Translations under genes and position numbers: made by a program
Source: Vicinamibacterales bacterium
Lineage (GTDB): Bacteria; Acidobacteriota; Vicinamibacteria; Vicinamibacterales; UBA2999
Assembly (NCBI GenBank): GCA_041659285.1
Contig: JBAZYO010000002.1
Coordinates: forward strand, 186,001 to 250,000
Length of the DNA: 64,000 nucleotides
Reading direction: 5' to 3'
The notes under the pieces: generated by a model
What the model saw: only the letters and a program-made list of their open reading frames with translations
The model's database searches: none
Told to the model about the DNA's origin: nothing
Shown here: positions 36,278 through 43,234 of the stretch, in pieces
Layout of the letters: each line of letters starts with the position of its first letter
Numbering within the stretch: the stretch's first letter is position 1

Positions 36278-36988
36278 TCAGACCAGAAGCTGGTAGCCGG
36301 TGCCGTGGACCGTGACGATATGGCGGGGGTCGTGGGGTTTCGCCTCGAGTTGCGTCCGTAGCTTGGCGACGTAGTTGTCAACGGTTCGGGTCACGGACAG
36401 TTGGCTGTATCCCCACACATCGCGCAACAGCTGTTCGCGGCTGACCACTTCATTGCGATGCGCGAACAGGTAGCGCAGCAGTTCGAACTCGCGGGCCGAC
36501 AACGCGACGCGCCGCCCCTTGCGCATCACCAGCCGCTGCTGCGGCTTCATCACGACGTCGCCGAACGAACACTCCTCGCCGGAAATGGAGCGCCAGTCGT
36601 CCCGCCGCACTTGCGCCCGCACGCGCGCCAGCAGCTCGCGAACGCTGAACGGCTTGCTGACGTAGTCGTCCGCGCCCAGGTCCAGGCCCTTCACGCGATC
36701 GCGCTCGTGCGACCGCGCCGTCAGCACGATGATGGGGACGCGCGTGCCGCGCGCCCGCAGCGTCTGGCACACCGCGAAGCCGTCCATGCCCGGCAGCATG
36801 ACGTCCAGGATCAGCAGCGCGAAGGCGTGTTGCGCCATCGCCGCCAGACCCTCCTCCCCGGAGGCGACCGCGGTGACCTGGTAGCCCTCGAATTCGAGGT
36901 TATCGGTCAGCATCGACCGCAGTTGGGGTTCGTCCTCGATCACGAGGACGTGACGGGCCTCCTCCTGCCGCACTACCGCCCGGCTCAT
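36278..36988 (-). CDS. OmpR-family response regulator
   Basis: This 236-residue protein has a receiver domain with E18-D19 and D62 in LLILDVMLPGMDGF, the switch LTARS and conserved K in SKPF. The C-terminal winged helix carries the LSAREFELLRYL and VTRTVDNYVAKLRTQLE helices of OmpR/PhoB regulators. Its start overlaps the histidine kinase stop by four bases, so it is the cognate regulator. Its targets may include the propeller/receptor operon upstream, but no binding site was assigned. Confidence 0.95.
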   Translation of the reverse strand: MSRAVVRQEEARHVLVIEDEPQLRSMLTDNLEFEGYQVTAVASGEEGLAAMAQHAFALLILDVMLPGMDGFAVCQTLRARGTRVPIIVLTARSHERDRVKGLDLGADDYVSKPFSVRELLARVRAQVRRDDWRSISGEECSFGDVVMKPQQRLVMRKGRRVALSAREFELLRYLFAHRNEVVSREQLLRDVWGYSQLSVTRTVDNYVAKLRTQLEAKPHDPRHIVTVHGTGYQLLV

Positions 36989-38670
36989 GACGCCGCCTCC
37001 GGTGCGCCAGCCGGCCGCGCACGCGAGGTGACCGGCGAGGGATTCACCCTCGGCAACGAGACGCGGAAGGTGCTGCCGGCGCCTGGCGCGCTCGTCACAT
37101 CCACCCGTCCGCCGTGCGCGTGCATGAGCTCACGGACGATGGGGAGGCCCAAGCCGAACCCCGGGCGGTGTGCGGCGCTCGGCGCCCGATAGAACCGTTC
37201 GAAGATGCGGGCCTGGTCGGCCGCCGACATGCCCACGCCGCGGTCAGTCACCTCGACGATCGCCCGTGCGCGCTCGGCACGCAGGCGGACGGTAATTTCC
37301 TTCACTGGGCCCGAATACTTCACGGCGTTGTCGAGCAGGTTGGCAATCACCTGCTCGAGGGCCGCCGGATCCGCCAGCACATGAGGCTGCGATCCCTCCG
37401 GATCGACCTCGAAGGTGAAACGCCAGCCGGTGAGTCCATGGGCGAAGGCATCCACGGTTTCGCGGGTGAGCGCGCCCAAGTCCACCTGCTCGAATTCGAA
37501 GCTCCGCTGCTGCTGCACACGCGAGAACTCAAGCACGCGCTGCACGAGCGTCGACAAACGGGTCGCCTCGGCGCGGATCGTGTCGAGGTATTCCGCAAGC
37601 TTCTCCGGCGATCGGATGCGATCCATCTGCAGCGTCTCGGTGGCGGCGCTCAGCAGCGACAACGGCGTCTTCAACTGGTGCGAGACGTGGGCGACGAAGT
37701 CGGTCTGCATCTGCGTCAGCTCCGTCGAACGGCGATGTGCCTGCACGGTCAGCCCGAGCGCGACCAGCATCAGCGCCACCGAGAGCAGGGTGGGCCAGTA
37801 ACCCTGGCTGATGCCGGCCAGGGCGCCGGCCGGCCCGGGCGCGCCCACTTCGATCGCCCATGGCCGCGGCGCCACGCCGGTGGCCATGCGCGACCGGATG
37901 TCGTCGGCCGGGTAGAACAACATCGGGAAGTCAACGCGGCCGGTGACCGTCCCGCTGTCCGCGCTCCCGTACACCAGGGCGCCATGCTCGTCGGTAACGC
38001 GCATGCGGAGCGGGATATCGCCGGCGCGGCGGGTCAGAAGCGCGTCGAGCCGCGCCCGCCGCAGTCCATCGAACAAATGCTCGCGCATGGTCGACGGCTC
38101 GACCACGAAACCAAGCACGGCGAAGTACTCCAGCCGCTGCGCGTCGGTCCAGAACAGCCGCAGGAAAACCTGGTGGTGTTGGTCGGGGCCGACGTCATCG
38201 GCGGCCACGTAAATGTGCTGGGTCGGCGCATGCCGGCGGGCCAGGTCGAAAATGGCGCGTCCCAGCGCGGGATCACGACCAAATCGGTGGTCGCGGCCGT
38301 AAAACATGACTTCACCCGGCGCCGACGCCTGGGTCGTCGTGCTCCAGGCGAAGAACCGCTCGACGTGAGGATAGGCCTCGAGACCTTTTTGATAGTGCTG
38401 GGCGACCAGATCGAGCCGGCCCGCCCGCAAGTCCGGATGATTGACGGCGGTCAGCGTGTCGAATACCGGGCCGTCCAGCGTCCGGCGCAACTCGACGGCA
38501 ATGTCGACCGCCGTCTGCTCGCTGATGTGGCGGACTATCACCTGGTTTTGTGACTGGAGAGTGGTGATGGCGCGGTGCTGGAGGAACAGCACCAGCCCCG
38601 CGGCGCCAATCGTGGCCGTGATGGCCAGCACCATGGGGTGCGCTCGCCAAGACAGGTGGGACAGCGTCAT
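36985..38670 (-). CDS. Membrane sensor histidine kinase
   Basis: From ATG 38670 the protein has 561 residues. Two hydrophobic helices (VLAITATIGAAGLVLFL near residue 18 and one near residue 280) enclose a large periplasmic domain. The cytosolic part has the H-box AHVSHQLKTPLSL with H331, the N-box LLDNAVKYS, the G1 box DRGVGM and the G2 box GFGLGLPIV. An upstream TTG at 38715 was rejected because it lies inside a perfect hairpin (38701-38739). It overlaps the response regulator start by four bases. The ligand is unknown. Confidence 0.93.
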   Translation of the reverse strand: MTLSHLSWRAHPMVLAITATIGAAGLVLFLQHRAITTLQSQNQVIVRHISEQTAVDIAVELRRTLDGPVFDTLTAVNHPDLRAGRLDLVAQHYQKGLEAYPHVERFFAWSTTTQASAPGEVMFYGRDHRFGRDPALGRAIFDLARRHAPTQHIYVAADDVGPDQHHQVFLRLFWTDAQRLEYFAVLGFVVEPSTMREHLFDGLRRARLDALLTRRAGDIPLRMRVTDEHGALVYGSADSGTVTGRVDFPMLFYPADDIRSRMATGVAPRPWAIEVGAPGPAGALAGISQGYWPTLLSVALMLVALGLTVQAHRRSTELTQMQTDFVAHVSHQLKTPLSLLSAATETLQMDRIRSPEKLAEYLDTIRAEATRLSTLVQRVLEFSRVQQQRSFEFEQVDLGALTRETVDAFAHGLTGWRFTFEVDPEGSQPHVLADPAALEQVIANLLDNAVKYSGPVKEITVRLRAERARAIVEVTDRGVGMSAADQARIFERFYRAPSAAHRPGFGLGLPIVRELMHAHGGRVDVTSAPGAGSTFRVSLPRVNPSPVTSRARPAGAPEAAS

Positions 38671-38686
38671 GGCCTGTTGATCGCGC

Positions 38687-38715
38687 ACGGTATGCCTGTG
38701 CAGCGAGGGTGTCAA
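38687..38715 (-). promoter_or_regulatory. Possible promoter of the kinase-regulator pair
   Basis: On the minus strand TTGACA (38715-38710) is followed after 17 bases by TACCGT (38692-38687). The -35 is perfect and the -10 is weak. It lies within the loop and one arm of the hairpin at 38701-38739. Confidence 0.4.
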
Positions 38716-38739
38716 GCCGGAAGCCCGACACCCTCGCTG
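38701..38739. terminator. Perfect 13-bp hairpin after the propeller operon
   Basis: CAGCGAGGGTGTC (38701-38713) and GACACCCTCGCTG (38727-38739) are exact reverse complements around a 13-base loop. It begins 11 bases after the stop of the last propeller gene on the minus strand. There is no T-run, so intrinsic termination is uncertain, but it probably separates the propeller operon from the kinase pair. Confidence 0.6.
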
Positions 38740-38749
38740 GCGAGGCCGG

Positions 38750-39958
38750 TTACTTGCCTACCGGGTAGCGCAACTCCTGCCCCATCACCTTGGCGGGGTC
38801 GGCGCCGGGCTTGGGCCGGAACTTCTGGACGCGGCCGCCAAAGACTTCGGCCGTGTACATGTTCCCTTCCTGATCGACGGTGAGCGAGTGCGGGCCGTTG
38901 AACTGCCCGGGCTGTCCGCCGGGAGCGCCCCAGCCGTACAGGTACTTCCCGTTCAAGTCGTACTTGAGCATCCGCATGGTGCCGCCGTCGGCCACCCAGA
39001 GGAACTGGTCCGTCGAAATGAAGTGCGCGTACGGGGACGATCGGACGCCGGTCGTGAACATGTCCAGGAACTTGCCGTTCTGATCGAACACCTGGAAGCG
39101 CCGGTGACCGCGGTCGACGACAAACAGCCGGCCGTCCTTGCTGATGTCGATGCTGTGCACGGTGTTGAACTCGTTGGGACCCGGATTCTTCGGATCCTTG
39201 GGTGGCCCGCCCCAATCCATGAGGAACTTGCCGTCCTTGTCGAACTTGGCAACCCGGGTGCCGCCGTAGCCGTCGCTGATGAAGAAGGTGCCGTCGGGCA
39301 GCCAGGCGATGTCGGTGGGCCGATCGAACAGCCGGCCGCCGTCACGTCCACGCTGCCCCTTCGTGCCCAGGGTCATCACCAGCTTGCCGTCGTAGGTGAA
39401 CTTGTGAATCACGTGGAGCTGGTCGTCGAAGACCCACACGTGCTTCTGCGGATCGTACGGGCTGATCTTGATCTTGTGCGGTCCGCGGCCGCACGGCGCC
39501 TCGAACAGCTTGTCGTGCTGCGGCCACCACTGGACCATCTTGCCCACGCGATCGACCACGAAGATCACGTGGTGATAGCGTCGCTCCCAGCCGCGCTTGG
39601 CCGCCGGCTCGCAGGTGGCGCCCAACCCGTCGTCATTGCCGGTGGCGCTTCCTCGCGAAGGCGTCAGCATGGCGTACGGCGTCCACGGCGCGGCGCCTGC
39701 CGGCAACGGCAGCTCACCGCGTTGCGCGATCCAGATGCGATCCGGTGACTCCGCGTACACGGCGCCGACCGATCCCCAGGTCCAGCCGTCGTGCTTGACG
39801 CCGTCGGGGCCGTCCGGCAACGGCTGCGGCCAGTTGGGCACTGGTTCGTAGGGACCGAACTCTTCCTGACCGCCCTTCTCTTGCACCGTAGCGGCGCCGC
39901 CGACGAGCGCCAGCGACATGAACAACGCGAGCGTGAACGACCACCGTCGAGCGCGCAT
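38750..39958 (-). CDS. Exported NHL-type beta-propeller protein, paralogue 3
   Basis: The protein has about 402 residues from the ATG at 39958, with AGGAGA upstream, and a signal peptide (FTLALFMSLALVGGAA). NHL blades appear as FDRPTDIAWLPDGTFFISDGY and NGPHSLTVDQEGNMYTAEVF. It is similar along its length to the propeller at 41156-42292, with shared QEKGG, GPYE and AESPDR motifs, so it came from a tandem duplication. An N-terminal CCxx-like region is not seen; a pair of cysteines (CEPAA, CGRGP) is present. Function is not known; binding of a substrate taken up by the operon receptor is inferred. Confidence 0.8.
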   Translation of the reverse strand: MRARRWSFTLALFMSLALVGGAATVQEKGGQEEFGPYEPVPNWPQPLPDGPDGVKHDGWTWGSVGAVYAESPDRIWIAQRGELPLPAGAAPWTPYAMLTPSRGSATGNDDGLGATCEPAAKRGWERRYHHVIFVVDRVGKMVQWWPQHDKLFEAPCGRGPHKIKISPYDPQKHVWVFDDQLHVIHKFTYDGKLVMTLGTKGQRGRDGGRLFDRPTDIAWLPDGTFFISDGYGGTRVAKFDKDGKFLMDWGGPPKDPKNPGPNEFNTVHSIDISKDGRLFVVDRGHRRFQVFDQNGKFLDMFTTGVRSSPYAHFISTDQFLWVADGGTMRMLKYDLNGKYLYGWGAPGGQPGQFNGPHSLTVDQEGNMYTAEVFGGRVQKFRPKPGADPAKVMGQELRYPVGK

Positions 39959-39971
39959 CATGGGTCTCCTT

Positions 39972-41156
39972 TCACTGAATGATGGGGACGGACGCGGGCC
40001 CCAGCCCGCGGTAGACGAACTTCTGGACCCGCTTTCCCTCGTAGGTTTCCGTGATGAAGAGGTTCCCCGTGGCATCAATCGCCAGGTTGTGGGCGCCGTA
40101 GAACTGCCCGGCCCAGTGGCCGGCACGTCCAAAAGCGCTGACGACCTGCAGCGTGTCGCGGCGCAGAATCCAGATCTGCTGGTTGGTGCCGTCGGGAACG
40201 ATCAAGAACGTCTGCGCGGGATCGGTCGAAAAGCCGATGTCCCACACCGAGCCGCTGCCCAGGGTCTTGCGCGCCACGAACGCTTCCTTGACGAACGTGC
40301 CGTCCTTGCGAAACACCTGGATGCGATCGTTGGTGCGATCGCAGACATACACGAGCCCGTCGCGGGAAATGCGCACGACGTGCACAATCCGGAATTGCGG
40401 CGGCGGCGGACCGTCCGGATCGTAATTGCTCGGCTTGTTCTCGTGCTGCACCGCGCCGCTGAAGGGCGAAGGCAGGCGCTCGCCCGCACGCGTGAAGTAG
40501 TCGTCGTCTGGCTTCTTGCCGTAGGCGCCCCAGTGCCTCTTGTAGGCGCCGCTGGTGGCATCAAAGACGATGACGCGGTGGTTCACGTAACCGTCGGCGA
40601 CGTAGAGCTCGTTGGCCTCGCGGTCCAGCGTCACGTTCGCGGCGCCGCCCAGGTTATTGAGGTCGTTGCTGCCGCGGCCCTGCCCCTTGCGCCCGATCTG
40701 CATCACGAACTTCCCCTGGCGCGTGAACTTCAGGAGGTGCGCGTCCTTCTCGCCGCCACCGCCCAGCCAGACATGATCGGTGTCGTCCACGTAGATGCCG
40801 TGCTCGAGATCGGGCCATTCGTATCCCGCACCGGGGCCGCCCCATGAAGACACGACGTTGCCGGCCTGGTCGAATTCGATGACGGGCGGCGCCGCATGCC
40901 AGATCGATCGCGTCTCGTTGGGCTGCAGCGTGCCTGGACGATGAACGATCCAGATGTGGCCGCGCGCATCGACGTGCACGCCGGCCACCGCGCCGATCAG
41001 CCAGCGTTCGGGCAGCGGCTTGGGCCACGCCGGATCGACCTCGTAGGTCGGCACCGGCTCAGGCCGTTGCGCGGCCAGCCCCCCCGGCCTGGCGAGGGCG
41101 CCGGGCGCCAGCGCAAGAGCGATCACGACAAGGACGATCCGCATGCGGCCCCGCAT
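39972..41156 (-). CDS. Exported NHL-type beta-propeller protein, paralogue 2
   Basis: The protein has 394 residues with a signal peptide (MRIVLVVIALALAPGALA). NHL-type blades include EHGIYVDDTDHVWLGGGG and GAANVTLDREANELYVADG, then RISRDGLVYVCDRTNDRIQVF, which is a clear NHL pattern. It differs from its neighbours by longer inter-blade inserts. The start overlaps the preceding stop by one base (TGATG), showing that these genes are translationally coupled. Confidence 0.8.
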   Translation of the reverse strand: MRGRMRIVLVVIALALAPGALARPGGLAAQRPEPVPTYEVDPAWPKPLPERWLIGAVAGVHVDARGHIWIVHRPGTLQPNETRSIWHAAPPVIEFDQAGNVVSSWGGPGAGYEWPDLEHGIYVDDTDHVWLGGGGEKDAHLLKFTRQGKFVMQIGRKGQGRGSNDLNNLGGAANVTLDREANELYVADGYVNHRVIVFDATSGAYKRHWGAYGKKPDDDYFTRAGERLPSPFSGAVQHENKPSNYDPDGPPPPQFRIVHVVRISRDGLVYVCDRTNDRIQVFRKDGTFVKEAFVARKTLGSGSVWDIGFSTDPAQTFLIVPDGTNQQIWILRRDTLQVVSAFGRAGHWAGQFYGAHNLAIDATGNLFITETYEGKRVQKFVYRGLGPASVPIIQ

Positions 41157-42292
41157 CAGTCCGTGCTCGAGCGCGGGAAGTAGCGGCCGATGATGTGCGC
41201 CGGGTTGGCGCCCTTTTTCGGACTGAACTTCTGGGGCCGTCCCACATGCACGTCGGCCGTATAGAGGCTGCCTTCGGCGTCGGTATGGAACTGGTGCACG
41301 CCCCAGAACCCGCCCGGGAACGCGCCAAAGGTGCCCCACGAGAACAGCAGCTTGCCGGTCAGGTCGAACTTCGTGAACTTCTGGGTGATGCCGTCGGCCA
41401 CCCACAGATGCTGATCCTCCGAGAGCAGCAGCGAATACGGCCGCCGGACGTTCGGCCAGGCATCGAGGAACTTGCCGTTCTCGTCGAACACCTGGATGCG
41501 CGAATTGGCCCGGTCGCTGATGTAGATCTTCCTGGCCTTGTCGATCACGATCGCATGCACGGTGTTCATGTACGACGGCCTCGTCTCGGTCGGCTCGTTG
41601 CCCTTCTCGCCCCAGGTCATGATGAACTTGCCGTTCTTGTCGAACTTGACCACGCGCGTGTTGACGTAACCGTCGCTGACGAAGAAGGTGCCGTCGGGCA
41701 GCCAGGCGACATCGGTCGGCCGGTTGAAGTGGGTCGCGTCGTTGCCCGGCTGCATCGGGGTCCCGATCGTCATGACCAGCGTCTTGCCGTCACGTGTGAA
41801 CTTGTAGATGGCATGCGCGCCGTCGTCCACAAGCCAGACGTGGCGGTCGGGATCGTACGGATTGACCAGGATGCGGTGCGGCCGCACGAACAGCTTGTTG
41901 TGCTGGTCCCACGACTCGATCAACTTGCCGTTGCGATCGACCACGTTGAAGACATGGTCCCAGCGAGGGTGGCGGGCGGGGTCTTTCTGCGACAGGTCAT
42001 AGCCCGAGGCGTTGCGGGCGGGAATGAAACTGTCGGCGGCGCCGCGCGATTCTTTGATCACGGGCAGGCACCCGCGATTGAAGATGTAGACGCGATCCGG
42101 GCTCTCGGCCCAGACACCCGCGGTCGATCCGATGATGTAGCCGTCGCCGCAGTAGTTCTGCGGCCAGCCGGCGACCAGGTCGTAGGGGCCCGTTTCGTCG
42201 CCGCCGCCCTTCTCCTGGGCCATCTGAGTCCCGGCACCGGCCGACAGCACCAATCCGAAGAAAGCCACCGCGGCGCTGAGGTTCTTGTTCAC
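41156..42292 (-). CDS. Exported NHL-type beta-propeller protein, paralogue 1
   Basis: The 378-residue protein starts with GTG 42292, which overlaps the stop TAG of the TPR gene, and has a signal peptide (AAVAFFGLVLSAGAGTQMAQ). NHL blades include FNRPTDVAWLPDGTFFVSDGY and MNTVHAIVIDKARKIYISDRA. Two cysteines near the N-terminus (YCGDG and RGCLP) may form a disulphide. It is closely related to the protein at 38750-39958, and shares the ESPDR segment, so both probably arose from one duplication. Confidence 0.8.
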   Translation of the reverse strand: MNKNLSAAVAFFGLVLSAGAGTQMAQEKGGGDETGPYDLVAGWPQNYCGDGYIIGSTAGVWAESPDRVYIFNRGCLPVIKESRGAADSFIPARNASGYDLSQKDPARHPRWDHVFNVVDRNGKLIESWDQHNKLFVRPHRILVNPYDPDRHVWLVDDGAHAIYKFTRDGKTLVMTIGTPMQPGNDATHFNRPTDVAWLPDGTFFVSDGYVNTRVVKFDKNGKFIMTWGEKGNEPTETRPSYMNTVHAIVIDKARKIYISDRANSRIQVFDENGKFLDAWPNVRRPYSLLLSEDQHLWVADGITQKFTKFDLTGKLLFSWGTFGAFPGGFWGVHQFHTDAEGSLYTADVHVGRPQKFSPKKGANPAHIIGRYFPRSSTD

Positions 42293-43224
42293 TAGAGTCC
42301 CCTTTCCTCGAAGATGCCTTTGCGCAGTTCCTTGATGAAGCTCGCGGCCTGCGCGGCCTCCGGTGTGCCCGGATGCTGCGCGACCAGGCGATCGAAGAGC
42401 GCCAGCGCCTTGTCGACCGCGCCCGCGCTGGCATAGACCTTCGCCAATCCCAGTGTCGGCGCCGCGGCGCCCGGCCGGACCGCGAGCGCCTTTTCGAACT
42501 GCGCCGCGGCTTTGTCGTTCTGTCCCTTCGCGAAGTAGACCGCGCCCAAGGTCACCGTCGCCTCGTAGGCCAGCGGATCCGTGAGCGCTGGCTGTTTGGC
42601 GAGGCCCGCTTCGAACGCGATGACCGCCTTGTCGAGCGCCTGCATCTCGACGTATGCGGCGCCAAGCTGGAACTGCACGCTGGCAGTGCCGGCGGCGAGC
42701 GCAGCCGCCTGTTCGAGCTGGGCCACCGCGTCGGCGGTGCGGCCCTGCCGCAAGTAGGCCAGCCCGAGGTTGACGCGGACCTCTGGCAACCCCGGCGCCT
42801 TGGCCAGCGCGGCCTCGAACGCCTTCGCCGCCCCGGCGTTGTCACCCTTGTTGAACGCAGCGATGCCGGCCGCGAATTCTTCCGCGCCCGCGGGCGCGCT
42901 CTTCGCCAGTTTGAAGTCCAGGCGGCGGTCGGTTCCGGCCACCAGCTTGACCTTGTCTTTCACCGGCTGGTACCCGTCCAACTCGACCACCATCTCGTAG
43001 TCGACGGCCTGGAGCCCGCGCCGGTAGAAGCGGCCGTTCTTGTCGCTCTTGAACACCGTCTCGCGGCCGCGCTCGAGGTCCCGCAGGCGGATCGTCGCGC
43101 CGTCCAGCGGCTTGCCCGCTTCGTCGGTCACCGTGCCGGTCATCACGCCCAACTCCATCTGGGCGATGGCGGGGATGGCGGCAAACGCCAGCACGACGGC
43201 GACCACGGCAGCGGCGCGATGCAT
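42292..43224 (-). CDS. Exported carboxypeptidase-regulatory-like/TPR protein
   Basis: The 310-residue protein starts at ATG 43224 (a GTG three bases upstream is less likely) with a signal peptide. A carboxypeptidase-regulatory-like sandwich (GTVTDEAGKPLDGATIRL, residues about 28-105) precedes four to five TPRs (for example LPEVRVNLGLAYLRQGRTADAV). It may be a scaffold linking the operon receptor to the propellers in the periplasm. Its start lies 11 bases after the receptor stop, and its end overlaps the next start. Confidence 0.8.
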   Translation of the reverse strand: MHRAAAVVAVVLAFAAIPAIAQMELGVMTGTVTDEAGKPLDGATIRLRDLERGRETVFKSDKNGRFYRRGLQAVDYEMVVELDGYQPVKDKVKLVAGTDRRLDFKLAKSAPAGAEEFAAGIAAFNKGDNAGAAKAFEAALAKAPGLPEVRVNLGLAYLRQGRTADAVAQLEQAAALAAGTASVQFQLGAAYVEMQALDKAVIAFEAGLAKQPALTDPLAYEATVTLGAVYFAKGQNDKAAAQFEKALAVRPGAAAPTLGLAKVYASAGAVDKALALFDRLVAQHPGTPEAAQAASFIKELRKGIFEERGL

Positions 43225-43234
43225 CACGACGTCC

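Noticed and set aside
38671..38715. TTG start for the sensor kinase
   Set aside because: It lies in a perfect hairpin and adds no conserved residues; ATG 38670 directly precedes the first membrane helix.
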